Assembly: GCA_017644185.1 (NCBI GenBank)
Contig: JAEPMA010000001.1
Span: 496,001 to 560,000 of the forward strand
DNA length: 64,000 bases
Reading direction: 5' to 3'
Source of the DNA: Rhodospirillales bacterium
Lineage (GTDB): Bacteria > Pseudomonadota > Alphaproteobacteria > Rhodospirillales > Casp-alpha2
Positions 7,885 through 17,375 of the stretch are shown piece after piece (position 1 is the stretch's first letter; each line of letters begins with the position of its first letter). The position numbers were made by a program, and so were the translations under genes. The notes below the pieces were generated by a model, which saw only the letters and a program-made list of their open reading frames with translations, made no database searches and was not told the DNA's origin.

Positions 7885-9933
7885 TCATGCCTTGAACCCT
7901 GGGACGGGGAACCGGCCGGCAACAACGTTCCCAAGCCAGCGGACCGGGTCTGGCGGCATCCTCGATGTCGGCATTAATACGACGGCCAGAGGCAATAAAG
8001 GACCGGTCCGGCTCAGGGTAAGAGAGGGAGCTTTCTCAACGATACCGTAACTCGGTGAAATAGACGTCTCGCCCAGGGTAGCTTGCCAATTCGCAGGATT
8101 GGATACCACCAATGCGAATGATTTCTGAGCACACTCAATTCGCCAAACGCCATCGGCGACAAATTCTATCAAGGCGCCGGGTGCGAAGGTATAGGGGATC
8201 CGAATCTCATGGGTGCCGGTACCTTCGAAGCCATCGGCTACGAACAGTCGATGCGTGCTCCGTTCCAGCATGAATCCACGAACCGGCGTCACGGGTGAAG
8301 AAAGGTGTTGATAACCGGTGTGTGCCGCAACCAAAAGATCCACATCCGAAGACGTACTCCAGTGACGAACCTCGGGAACGGCGTCATTGCTTAACCGCCA
8401 AAGTTGGCGTGGGTTGAAACGATTGATTTCTTCACCATCGATCCCGGGTGTGTTGTGCGCGAACGTAGAGCGGAACCGGTTTCGGGCTTGAAAATCCGAT
8501 GTGTAAACGTAGCTGCCGGGATCGACCACCAGGGGGGTGCCGTCCAGGGATGCGGTGAATGAGAGGCAGTCGTTGTGCCCGTGACCGCCCCGCCCGTTCA
8601 TGCCGACGGGACCCGCATCCACAAATACGTGCTCATCCGGGCCGCGTAGGATGAACACGCCCGAGTCTGTGAATGCGTGGGTGCTTAGCGCTTCCTGTCG
8701 GCGCGTTGAACCAACCGCATTGCCGGCGCCGAACCACCATGCTGTTTCATCGTGCTTCGGCTTTTCGGGGACGTGGCTGAGTGCGTCCATCATTTCAAAC
8801 AAGTATCGATGATCGTTCATACGTTGCGAACCAAGGGGCAAGGCACGACCGTCGTCGGCATCCCCCCAAACCGGGACATCGCCATCAGGGGCGGTCGCCG
8901 TCGCGCTGAATACTCCCATTTTCCGCAGTCGTGAGACGTATTCGTTATCCACGTTCAGACCGACGTTTCTTCGAGCCAAAGCGGGAAGGAGAAACAGTTC
9001 TGCAACGAGGCGATGATACGGTAAGGAACCCTCCCGGCAGACACCATCTTCCGGGACCTGTGACGGAAACTCTTCACAAAGGATCCGCCATCCTTTATCC
9101 GCCCATTTGCCGGCGAGCCCGCGGCCGCCAAGTGCGATCCCGATAATCACAAGGCCCGCAAGGTCCGCTGTCAGATGGTTGCCGTTAACGTCCGCGAATT
9201 CGAGATTTCCGTCGATGAAACGACCATGCAAAATCAGCGTTTTTATCAGCCGTTGCTGGAAAACAGGATCGCGCCAGGTTTCAGATTCGCGAAAGGCCTG
9301 GGCGAGCCAGATCATTGATACCGCGCGGAGTGCGACGTCCATCGCGCAAATCCAGTTTGGTCCGGCGCAGACGGGGTTCGCGACAAGCCATTCTTCGATG
9401 ATGACCCGGGCGAATTCGGCGCGTGCCTCGTCGCGGTCGAGTAGATATGCCTGCCCTACGGGCAGCAACCACTGGAGCCGGGAAAGTTCCCAGATCACCT
9501 TGATATCGGACGGATTGCCGAGATCGTTAATCTGAAGCCGGTGCGAGGCGCGCATGGCCCAACGTGTGCCGGACTTGAAATCGAGTGGCCAATCGATGGG
9601 CGTGCCCAGCTTGTGGGGGCCCGAGCCAAGAAAGTCGACTTCCCGCTCCATTGCCTTGGCGGCACGTTCAAAGACGACGGCTTTGTCCTCGTCGTTGATC
9701 GCGTTGGCGATCGTGGTGGGGGTGTTGAGGCCGGGGAAAGGATTCGCATCGCGAAATGCTGAAATCGCGGCCGGAAAATCGTTTTGATCGAGTGCAGCTG
9801 CCATTGACGCCGGACCAAGCCATCGCTCCCACCCCGGTAACGTGCGTGCAGTTCGACGTGCTTTCAGCCGTCGCACCAACCACCGAGCGACGGCTCGTGG
9901 TGGCGGCATCCATGCGGGGAGGAAGGACGTCAT
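7885..9933 (-). CDS. heparinase II/III family protein
   Basis: A 682-residue protein with an alpha-helical N-terminal toroid (about residues 60-370) and a C-terminal beta-rich Hepar_II_III domain. The latter has GHGHNDCLSF, VDPGSYVYT and FRSTFAHNTPGIDGEEINRF. Such proteins cleave uronic-acid-containing polysaccharides by beta-elimination and occur in many exopolysaccharide loci, where they may trim or release the polymer. The ATG at 9933, 5 nt after the asnB stop, was preferred to a GTG at 9969 that would overlap asnB. No clear signal peptide is seen, so its compartment is uncertain. A uronate-containing polymer would fit the amidotransferase next door. Confidence 0.85.
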   Translation of the reverse strand: MTSFLPAWMPPPRAVARWLVRRLKARRTARTLPGWERWLGPASMAAALDQNDFPAAISAFRDANPFPGLNTPTTIANAINDEDKAVVFERAAKAMEREVDFLGSGPHKLGTPIDWPLDFKSGTRWAMRASHRLQINDLGNPSDIKVIWELSRLQWLLPVGQAYLLDRDEARAEFARVIIEEWLVANPVCAGPNWICAMDVALRAVSMIWLAQAFRESETWRDPVFQQRLIKTLILHGRFIDGNLEFADVNGNHLTADLAGLVIIGIALGGRGLAGKWADKGWRILCEEFPSQVPEDGVCREGSLPYHRLVAELFLLPALARRNVGLNVDNEYVSRLRKMGVFSATATAPDGDVPVWGDADDGRALPLGSQRMNDHRYLFEMMDALSHVPEKPKHDETAWWFGAGNAVGSTRRQEALSTHAFTDSGVFILRGPDEHVFVDAGPVGMNGRGGHGHNDCLSFTASLDGTPLVVDPGSYVYTSDFQARNRFRSTFAHNTPGIDGEEINRFNPRQLWRLSNDAVPEVRHWSTSSDVDLLVAAHTGYQHLSSPVTPVRGFMLERSTHRLFVADGFEGTGTHEIRIPYTFAPGALIEFVADGVWRIECAQKSFALVVSNPANWQATLGETSISPSYGIVEKAPSLTLSRTGPLLPLAVVLMPTSRMPPDPVRWLGNVVAGRFPVPGFKA

Positions 9934-9938
9934 GATGA

Positions 9939-11951
9939 TTAGGCGCCGCCTATCCAGTGATCGTGCCACGCCGTCAAGTTAAGCAGGACCCAGAGATGGA
10001 GCGCGTTGTTCTGTCTTCCGGCACGGTGATCGTCGAAGGCACGGCGGATAGCCGCGCCATTGAGTGGTCCTTTGGCAGCGGCAAGAGGGGAGCCAAGAAC
10101 GATGTCTTCCGCCTCGTTACCGAAGTCTTCGCGCAGCCATTCAGCGGCGGGAGCAGCAAATCCCATCTTCTTGCGATCAATGATCTCGTCCGGAATAACC
10201 CCGCGAAGCGCCTGCTTTAGCAGGTGCTTCGTCTTGTAGCCGTCGACCTTGATATCTTTGGGGATATCCATCGTCAGATCGACTAACTCGTGGTCGAGGA
10301 ACGGGACACGCGCTTCCACCGATGTCGACATGGTGATCTTGTCCACGCGCATCAGCAGCAGTTCTGGTAATCGCAGTCTGAATTCCGCGTGGATCATCCG
10401 GGCAAGGACATCCGCGTCGGCGCCTGACTTAGCAATGGCTTGAGCACAGGCATCGATAATGTCGCCACTGTCCGAGGAGCCGGCGCCGTCCAGTTCCAAT
10501 CCCGCCACACCCGTTTCGACGTCTTTGGGGTCTGGGGAAATCCCGGACGCATTCATGTATTTTTCGACGTGGATCGCCCAGAACGCGTTGGAGCCGCCGT
10601 AGAACAGTTCATGTCCTTGATTGATGCGGCGGCTGACTTCGTACGCCTGCTCGAATACCGAGCGGCGGCCCGGTAACGCGCGGGCAAGCGCACCAAGCAC
10701 AGGAGATGCCGCGCCGACCAGAGATTTGAGTGCACCTGAACCCATGCGGTCATGCAGCTTAAGGTATTTCATGTAGCTGTCGTAGCCGGCGAACTGTTCA
10801 TCCGACCCTTCTCCGACCTGCACGACGGTCACACCTGAATCTTTCGCCAGCTTCGATACGAAATAGAGCGGTACACATACCCAATCCGATATCGGTTCGT
10901 CCTGACTGACGATAAGGTCCGAGAGATAACCACGCATATCTGCGCCGTTGACCCGGATTTCATGGTGGTCGGTGTTGAATTCCTTCGCCACCTTGTCGGC
11001 GTATTCAAGCTCGTTCAGATGGGTGTAGTCAGAAAAGCCGATGGTGAACGTTTTCACGGGCTGGTTCGAAATGCGGCTCATCAACGCAACGTTTGCTGAC
11101 GAATCGATACCACCCGACAAAAATACTCCGAACGGCACATCCGACATCATCCGGCGGTCGATGGCGGTCTCTAGTCGACGAAGGATTTCCTTGCCGTAGA
11201 AATCGTGCGCGGCGCTTTCAGTCAGGCCTTGGGCTTCCGCCAGAACCCCGGATTTGCCGGGAACCGCATCCCAGTAGCGCCGAGCCCGGGCGTTGCCGTC
11301 TGATTCGACTTCGAGGATATGCCCGGCGGGGAGTTTGAAAACTCCCCGGAACATGGTCAGTGGTGCTGGTGAAACCATGAAACTTAAGTAGTGCGCGATC
11401 GCAGTGCCGTTGACCTCACGCGGCACGTCGCCGACGCTCATCAGGGCTTTGATTTCCGAGCCGAAGATGAACCGTCCACCGGCACGGGTGAAATAGACCG
11501 GTTTGATTCCGACCCGGTCACGAACAACGGTTAAGCGCTTTTTCCGGGCGTCCCAGATCGCGAACGCGAACATGCCGATCAGGCGCTCCACCAAGCCATC
11601 GACGCCCCATTCCTTGTAGCCGTGAACCAGAACCTCCGTATCAGAGTGGTCGGTGCGGAACGTATAGCCCGCGGCTTGCAGTTCCTGTCTCAGTGGCAGG
11701 TGGTTGTAGATTTCACCATTGTACGTCAACAAGATCGCGCCTTCGGGATCGCTCATCGGCTGAGCGGCTTCATCGCTCAGATCGACGATGGCAAGGCGCA
11801 AATGTGAAAGGCCGATCTTTCGATCATCGGACAGCCAGGTGCCGTTGCCGTCGGGTCCCCGATGCGGCATGGACTCGTTCAGGCGCACCAACTCCTCGTG
11901 ACCGACATGGGTCGCGTTGGAATAAGCAAGGATGCCTGCGATACCACACAC
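9939..11951 (-). CDS. asnB: asparagine synthase (glutamine-hydrolysing) family amidotransferase, copy 1
   Basis: A 670-residue class II glutamine amidotransferase. The start is the GTG at 11951, because the next codon gives the N-terminal nucleophile Cys of the glutaminase domain (MCGIAGILAY). A good ribosome site (GGAGG at 11961-11965) lies just upstream, and an in-frame start at 12071 would bury that cysteine. The synthetase half carries the PP-loop FLSGGIDSS near residue 270 and VGEGSDEQFAGY. Enzymes of this type make asparagine, but copies inside polysaccharide loci may amidate sugar acids. It is first in the run asnB, heparinase, SxtJ, DUF5989, carbamoyltransferase. Confidence 0.88.
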   Translation of the reverse strand: MCGIAGILAYSNATHVGHEELVRLNESMPHRGPDGNGTWLSDDRKIGLSHLRLAIVDLSDEAAQPMSDPEGAILLTYNGEIYNHLPLRQELQAAGYTFRTDHSDTEVLVHGYKEWGVDGLVERLIGMFAFAIWDARKKRLTVVRDRVGIKPVYFTRAGGRFIFGSEIKALMSVGDVPREVNGTAIAHYLSFMVSPAPLTMFRGVFKLPAGHILEVESDGNARARRYWDAVPGKSGVLAEAQGLTESAAHDFYGKEILRRLETAIDRRMMSDVPFGVFLSGGIDSSANVALMSRISNQPVKTFTIGFSDYTHLNELEYADKVAKEFNTDHHEIRVNGADMRGYLSDLIVSQDEPISDWVCVPLYFVSKLAKDSGVTVVQVGEGSDEQFAGYDSYMKYLKLHDRMGSGALKSLVGAASPVLGALARALPGRRSVFEQAYEVSRRINQGHELFYGGSNAFWAIHVEKYMNASGISPDPKDVETGVAGLELDGAGSSDSGDIIDACAQAIAKSGADADVLARMIHAEFRLRLPELLLMRVDKITMSTSVEARVPFLDHELVDLTMDIPKDIKVDGYKTKHLLKQALRGVIPDEIIDRKKMGFAAPAAEWLREDFGNEAEDIVLGSPLAAAKGPLNGAAIRRAFDDHRAGRQNNALHLWVLLNLTAWHDHWIGGA

Positions 11952-12108
11952 GGGGGAAACCCTCCAAAAAACCTGCCAGACTGAAAATCGTGGTGTCAGT
12001 TTATGAACATTCAGGAGCGCGCTGGCAAAAGGTAATACGAAACACCGCGCTACCGGCACTAAATCCGGCATCTCGATGATGGCATGTGGCGCGAAAACCC
12101 ATTAAAAC

Positions 12109-13371
12109 GTGAAGCATTCCGGCCATAACCATGAAATGACCACTGAAATCCGGTTCGCCAACATGACGCAGTTTCGCCCACTGGATTGGGCCCTTCTCTT
12201 CGGCTTTGTTCTCATGCCGCTTCTTGCTGTTGTCGCACACAAAGCACTCGTGGTCATTTTGATTTGTTTGGGTGCCATTGCGCTGATTGCGGCGGTAAAT
12301 CAAAGTAAGCTGGGGGTGATTTTTGCGCGCAGGTCCGTGCTGTTTTGTAGTGTCGGCTTTGCTTGGCTATTTCTGACAAGCCTTATGTCGCCCGACCCGA
12401 TGGCTGGCGTGTTGAAGTCTCTGCAGATCGCTGCGCTCGGCGTTCTGTATTTTTTACTGACGTGGCATTTGCGGACGTTGCCGGGAGATAAGAAGGCGCT
12501 TGTCATCGCTGCTTTGGTGATGAGCACCTTGTCGGCGATTGTTTTGTTGGTTTTGGGCTATTTCGCGATAGGGGTTGTCGGGCAAGACATGATCGAAATC
12601 CGGCGTGCCAACAAGTTGACGGTGCTGTTCCCCGGGTTCGTGGTTGCGGCCATCTTGCTGCCGGGGGTGTTTGGTTTTCTTCAGCAGAAGAAATGGTCAG
12701 GGGCTATCTGGGTGATTGCGGCTGTTGCCATTGCTCTGTCGTTTGCCATCGATTCATTCACCGCGACGGTTTTGGTGACCATAACGGTCATTTTCTACGC
12801 TCTGTTTCGCAACGACCCGTCACAACTGCCGCGTATTCTGGCACTGGTGCTGGTTGTCGTAACGATCACTCTACCGATCTCCATGCCTCTCGTGTTGGAT
12901 CGGGTTGCCGTCGTCTTCGTAGAGGATGAGCGTGTTTCAACGGACGATACCACGCCGGTTGTCGGTAGCGTCTCGCATCATTACCAAGTGTGGCGTTTCG
13001 CCGCCGACCGGGCCGCCGAGCGGCCGTTTCTCGGCTGGGGGTTCAATTCATCCCGCACCTTACCTGGTGGCCACGAATTAATGGCGGAGAATGCCGAGTT
13101 GCTGCCGCTTCACCCGCACAATGCTGTTCTGCAAGTGTGGCTCGAACTCGGGGTGCCCGGACTTGTGCTGCTTTGTTTCGTTTTGTGGCGGACATTTATG
13201 CCGACCGGTTGGCAGGAGTTTAATCGCCGCGAATTGTTAATCCGCACTTTAACCGTGGCCGCCGTATTCATCGCGGCGAGTGCGACATTCGGTATTTGGC
13301 AGTCCTGGTGGTTATCGGCTATCGCGTTGGCGTTGGCATCGACCTCGCTCTGGCACAAAGGTGAAGCATGA
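12109..13371 (+). CDS. O-antigen ligase / polymerase (WaaL/Wzy-like) membrane protein
   Basis: A roughly 420-residue polytopic membrane protein with about 10-12 hydrophobic segments and a large periplasmic loop around residues 265-335. That loop ends in RPFLGWGFNSSRTLPGGHE...LPLHPHNAVLQVWLELGVPG. The pattern W-G-F/G-N followed by HPHNxxLQxxxElGxxG is the Wzy_C/O-antigen ligase signature. It probably ligates or polymerises lipid-linked glycan at the periplasmic face. The GTG at 12109 is used; an in-frame ATG at 12136 is possible. The 157-nt gap to divergent asnB must hold promoters for both. It overlaps the next gene by 4 nt (ATGA). Confidence 0.85.
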   Translation: MKHSGHNHEMTTEIRFANMTQFRPLDWALLFGFVLMPLLAVVAHKALVVILICLGAIALIAAVNQSKLGVIFARRSVLFCSVGFAWLFLTSLMSPDPMAGVLKSLQIAALGVLYFLLTWHLRTLPGDKKALVIAALVMSTLSAIVLLVLGYFAIGVVGQDMIEIRRANKLTVLFPGFVVAAILLPGVFGFLQQKKWSGAIWVIAAVAIALSFAIDSFTATVLVTITVIFYALFRNDPSQLPRILALVLVVVTITLPISMPLVLDRVAVVFVEDERVSTDDTTPVVGSVSHHYQVWRFAADRAAERPFLGWGFNSSRTLPGGHELMAENAELLPLHPHNAVLQVWLELGVPGLVLLCFVLWRTFMPTGWQEFNRRELLIRTLTVAAVFIAASATFGIWQSWWLSAIALALASTSLWHKGEA

Positions 13372-14345
13372 TCTCGCCACGCGTCTTGGAGATACTTACC
13401 TGCCCTGATTGCGGGCAGCGTGTTTCCGAACATACAAAGCCGGAGATTGACGATTTGGTGTGCGGTGGATGCGGACTGGAATTCCCGGTCATCCGGCATA
13501 TACCCCGCTTCACTGGAACACGAGAAAATTACGCGGAGAACTTTGGTAGACAATGGCGCATGTTTCGCACGGTCCAGATCGACCGCTTGGCCGGACACAG
13601 ACTGTCCGAAAGCCGGTTCTTCGCCGATACCGGCTGGGATCGTGACTGGATGCGGGGAAAGCTGATCCTGGATGCCGGTTGCGGTGCCGGCAGGTTCACT
13701 GATGTGATGGCCGAAAACGGTGCCGACGTCGTGGCGTGTGACTTGTCGAGTGCGGTTGACGCGTGCCGCGAGACAGTACTCGACCCGAATAATGCCGCCG
13801 AGAAGCGTGGTGATGTCACCGTAATTCAAGCAAATCTTCTGTCATTGCCGTTCGAAGCCCAATCTTTTGACGCCATTCACTGCGCCGGGGTGATCCAGCA
13901 CACGCCGGATCCCGAGGAAGTCATGCGGATATTGATCCGGTATCTCAAACCGGGTGGACGGCTCTTTTATAATTTTTATGAGGAATCGACGGCGAGCGAT
14001 TGGCAACTGATCAAGCGGTTGCTGAGGCTTTGGACCCCGTCATGGCCATATCCGCGCCTGTATGCGTTTTCCCAAGTTCTTTGTGCAATCTTTTTCCTGC
14101 CGTCGCTGGTCATGTCGAAAATACCGGTGCTTAGAGCGTTTAATCGCTTTTTGCCTGTATGCTCAGTGCATCCACCCGGGATTCCGCTTCGTCAGCAATA
14201 CGTGATGACGCTGCTGGATACGATCGATTGGTACGGACCAGTGTACGAAATTCGTCAGGATCATCGCAAAGTCGCAAATTTACTGCGGGACGAAGGTCTT
14301 AACGACGTTCATAGCGACCCGGGCCGGGCTTGGGGAATACGCTGA
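13368..14345 (+). CDS. class I SAM-dependent methyltransferase with N-terminal zinc ribbon
   Basis: A 325-residue protein. Residues 1-50 form a Trm112-like zinc ribbon with two Cys pairs (CPDCG and CGGCG). Residues about 90-220 form a Methyltransf_11 Rossmann fold with motif I LDAGCGAGRF, motif II VVACDLS and post-motif FDAIHCAGVIQHTPDPEEVM. A hydrophobic stretch (LYAFSQVLCAIFFLPSLV) near residue 240 could associate with the membrane. It is translationally coupled at both ends, by a 4-nt overlap upstream and a TGATG junction with the second asnB. The target is unknown, probably a sugar or lipid-linked intermediate. Confidence 0.87.
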   Translation: MISPRVLEILTCPDCGQRVSEHTKPEIDDLVCGGCGLEFPVIRHIPRFTGTRENYAENFGRQWRMFRTVQIDRLAGHRLSESRFFADTGWDRDWMRGKLILDAGCGAGRFTDVMAENGADVVACDLSSAVDACRETVLDPNNAAEKRGDVTVIQANLLSLPFEAQSFDAIHCAGVIQHTPDPEEVMRILIRYLKPGGRLFYNFYEESTASDWQLIKRLLRLWTPSWPYPRLYAFSQVLCAIFFLPSLVMSKIPVLRAFNRFLPVCSVHPPGIPLRQQYVMTLLDTIDWYGPVYEIRQDHRKVANLLRDEGLNDVHSDPGRAWGIR

Positions 14346-16237
14346 TGTGCGGGATCGCGGGCATCGCCGGACTGCGCACCGTCAATCGGATAGCCGTACA
14401 AGCGATGACCGATCTTATGGCGCACCGGGGTCCCGATGGCGAAGGCCAGTGGAAAAGCGATGACCAACGGGTCATTTTTGGACATCGGCGTCTCGCGATT
14501 ATTGATATCACCGACAAGGGCGCACAGCCGATGTGTGTGGGCGGCGGTGGCCTGACGATCACGTACAATGGTGAAATCTATAACTATCGCGAGCTCCGTG
14601 ATGAGTTGCTGGAGGCCGGCGTAGAATTCTCCACCGACAGCGATACGGAAGTCCTTCTCAATGCCTACGCGGTTTGGGGAGAGGCGTGCCTCGATAAACT
14701 CAATGGGATGTTCGCGTTCGCAATTCACGACGCACAAAAGGGCGTGATTTTTTGCGCTCGGGACCGGTTTGGCGAGAAGCCGTTCTTGTATGCGGAGGGT
14801 GAGGGGTTCTTTGCGTTCGCGTCCGAATACAAAGCGCTGCTCTCGCTGGAGGGGGTGAGTTCGGCTATCGACGATACTCGCCTTATGGGCTTCTTCAATG
14901 ATCCGACGACCGGCCTGGATCAGGATAACGAGACAGTTTTTGCCGGCATTCGGCAGTTGGGTGCGGGCGAAAAGTTGACGGTAAACCTGCAGAACCTGGT
15001 GGTGCGCCGGGAAGCGTTTTGGACGGTTCCCATTCCCGGTCAGGCTTTTGCTGTGACTCCCGAAGACGCGGCCCAGCAGTTCCGGGGACTTTTGGAAGAC
15101 GCTATCAAACTTCGAATGCGCAGTGACGTGCCGCTCGGTTCATGCCTGTCCGGCGGACTCGACTCCAGCGCCATCACCTGCATAGCGAATGGGTTTCGTG
15201 AGGGGACGGCCCCTTATCACGTATTTACCGGTCGGTTCCTGAACAGCCCGGTTGACGAAGGGGAGTGGGCAACGCTGGTGGCAGACGCAACCGGTGTCAC
15301 ACAGCACCAGACGTTCCCTGATGGGGATAAATTGCTCGCCGACCTGGATGACTTCATCTGGATGAATGAATTACCGGTCGACAGTGCGAGCCAATACGCG
15401 CAGTGGTCCGTTTTTCGTCTCGCCCGCGAGTATGGCGTTACGGTGTTGCTCGACGGGCAGGGAAGTGATGAGATCCTCGCCGGGTACGAACAGTATTTCG
15501 CGAACTACATCGTATCTAGAAAGCGTGAGGGCGGGATCGATCAATCCGAGGTCGCGGCCATCAAGGCGCGGTATCCGATGGCCCTATCGATGCAGGAGGG
15601 GCAATGGAAATCGGCTTTGCCGCTACCGTTCAAAAAACTGGTGGCCGCTTTGACAGGGCGGGGAAGTGATCTTCGTCTGGGTATGAATCCCGACATGGCA
15701 TCCCGTGTTGCCGGCGCCGGCTCAGCGGGTGAGATTGACCTGTTTGAGGCGCTTCGCAGGGATGCCGGCCATGGTTTTCTCTCAACCTTATTGCGGTATG
15801 GCGATCGTAACTCGATGGCGCATTCCAGAGAAGTTCGGCTTCCGTTCTGCGATCACCGAATTGTCGAGTTCGTGATGACATTGCCGGTCGAGATGCTGAT
15901 GGGGGATGCCGAAACAAAGCATCTACTCAGGTTGGCGACACGTGGTGTGCTGCCCGAAGAAATCCGCACGCGTTGGCGAAAGCAGGGTTTCTTGCCACCG
16001 ATTTCGGAATGGCTGAAAGGCCAGCTTGGCAATGTCGCCGATGAAATATTTGCCCGGTCTGATTTTCGAAATAGCCCCTATTGGGACGCCGTTTGGTGGC
16101 AAAAGATAATGCAGCGGTTTCGCAGGGGCGAAGTCGAATTGGCACCGAGCATATGGAAACCGGTGATTTGTCAGTTGTGGCTCGAGGGGTTCGTCGCGAG
16201 GGCGAACGCGATGCCGAAATACGCACCTCTCAGCTAA
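14345..16237 (+). CDS. asnB: asparagine synthase (glutamine-hydrolysing) family amidotransferase, copy 2
   Basis: A 630-residue second class II amidotransferase. The ATG at 14345 gives MCGIAGIAGL with the catalytic Cys2; it shares one base with the methyltransferase stop (TGATG). The glutaminase domain includes HRGPDGEGQW and TYNGEIYNYRELR. The synthetase domain has CLSGGLDSSA and LLDGQGSDEILAGYEQY. It differs substantially from copy 1 and lies on the other strand of the same locus, so this is not a recent tandem duplication. It probably amidates a glycan component, although asparagine synthesis cannot be excluded. Its 3' end overlaps the convergent glycosyltransferase by 8 nt. Confidence 0.87.
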   Translation: MCGIAGIAGLRTVNRIAVQAMTDLMAHRGPDGEGQWKSDDQRVIFGHRRLAIIDITDKGAQPMCVGGGGLTITYNGEIYNYRELRDELLEAGVEFSTDSDTEVLLNAYAVWGEACLDKLNGMFAFAIHDAQKGVIFCARDRFGEKPFLYAEGEGFFAFASEYKALLSLEGVSSAIDDTRLMGFFNDPTTGLDQDNETVFAGIRQLGAGEKLTVNLQNLVVRREAFWTVPIPGQAFAVTPEDAAQQFRGLLEDAIKLRMRSDVPLGSCLSGGLDSSAITCIANGFREGTAPYHVFTGRFLNSPVDEGEWATLVADATGVTQHQTFPDGDKLLADLDDFIWMNELPVDSASQYAQWSVFRLAREYGVTVLLDGQGSDEILAGYEQYFANYIVSRKREGGIDQSEVAAIKARYPMALSMQEGQWKSALPLPFKKLVAALTGRGSDLRLGMNPDMASRVAGAGSAGEIDLFEALRRDAGHGFLSTLLRYGDRNSMAHSREVRLPFCDHRIVEFVMTLPVEMLMGDAETKHLLRLATRGVLPEEIRTRWRKQGFLPPISEWLKGQLGNVADEIFARSDFRNSPYWDAVWWQKIMQRFRRGEVELAPSIWKPVICQLWLEGFVARANAMPKYAPLS

Positions 16238-17375
16238 CCAAGATGCTGTTGTATATCTCGAGCGTACGTTCAATGTAACCATCCCACGATTGGGAGGCGC
16301 GCGCCTTTTTTGCGGCGGCAGCCCCCATGCGCCGGCGACTGTTCTCGTCCGAAACGAGGGATGAGAGCGCATTTGAGAGAGCCGTGACATCCCCCACCGG
16401 AACAACGAGGCCATCAATCCCGGGCTGGATCGAATCGGCGGCGCCCACCTGGTCTGAGAGCACGACCGGCAGGCCCGATGCCATGGCTTCCAGTACGACC
16501 ATGCCGAAGCCTTCTTCCACGGACGGGAGACAGAAGATATCCGCGTTTCGGTAGGCGTCGTGCACGTCGGCACGAGAAACACTGCCAAGTAGTGTGACGT
16601 TGCTGGACGGCAATCTATTCAGGACTTTCTGGAAGTGTGGGTCGACGGGACCGACACAGAGGAGTTCGGCGCGTTGTTTCAACTGAGCGAACGCTTCTAA
16701 CAGGGTCGCCGTTCCTTTTCGGGCGCTGAGCATCCCAACGAACAGGATAACGGGTACTTTGTTGTCTCTTGGGGTCGTTGGCGGCGAGAACTGTGACGTA
16801 TCCACGCCGAGGTGATTGACGAAGACCTTTCTCGCGGGCACGCCCCGGCTGATGAAGGTGCTGCGGGCGATTTCGGACGGTACGACGATCGCGTCAGCGG
16901 CATCGTATTCGGCGAGTTCCCGGGTGATGATCTCGGCGGGAGTGATGCGGGTCTCAAGACCGAGGCCGCGATGCGTGCTTTCCAACACTTCGGTTTGGTG
17001 GGCGATGTGGGTGGATCCGCGCTCGATCACGACTTTCATATCTTTTTCATGCGCGGTTGGGATAGCCTCCAACGTTGCCGAACTCCAACCGGTCAGAATG
17101 TCCGCATTCGATTGCCCCAGGCTTCTCGCGACGGCTTGGGCAAACCCCTTGGCGATGGAAACGTCCATGGTCGTGTTAAAACCAAGGCGTGAGGCCAGTC
17201 GCCGTTTGATTTCGAGGTGCGGTATCGAAATGAGGGGCATGTCTTGGCCGACGATGCGCCTCGCCGCGAAACGCGGGTATGTCGTTTGCAGACATTCGAG
17301 AACGCCACGCGCATGTAGCCCGCGAGCGAGTTCAAAGGCGTGGAAACGACCGTGTACGGCAACCCGGACCTTCAT
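16230..17375 (-). CDS. glycosyltransferase family 4 protein (GT-A of operon)
   Basis: A 381-residue GT-B fold glycosyltransferase and the last gene of the minus-strand polysaccharide operon. The N-terminal acceptor domain begins MKVRVAVHGRFHAFELARGL. The C-terminal nucleotide-sugar domain has LFVGMLSARKGTATLLEAF, the EX7E-type region SVEEGFGMVVLEAMASGLPVV and DGLVVPVGD. Cytoplasmic and probably peripheral at the inner membrane; donor and acceptor sugars cannot be read from sequence. It overlaps the upstream glycosyltransferase by 4 nt. Confidence 0.87.
   Translation of the reverse strand: MKVRVAVHGRFHAFELARGLHARGVLECLQTTYPRFAARRIVGQDMPLISIPHLEIKRRLASRLGFNTTMDVSIAKGFAQAVARSLGQSNADILTGWSSATLEAIPTAHEKDMKVVIERGSTHIAHQTEVLESTHRGLGLETRITPAEIITRELAEYDAADAIVVPSEIARSTFISRGVPARKVFVNHLGVDTSQFSPPTTPRDNKVPVILFVGMLSARKGTATLLEAFAQLKQRAELLCVGPVDPHFQKVLNRLPSSNVTLLGSVSRADVHDAYRNADIFCLPSVEEGFGMVVLEAMASGLPVVLSDQVGAADSIQPGIDGLVVPVGDVTALSNALSSLVSDENSRRRMGAAAAKKARASQSWDGYIERTLEIYNSILVS

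Noticed and set aside
12001-12303. minus-strand frame upstream of asnB copy 1 and the asnB start at 12071
   Set aside because: The upstream extension would block the N-terminal Cys of the amidotransferase; the GTG at 11951 has a good ribosome site.
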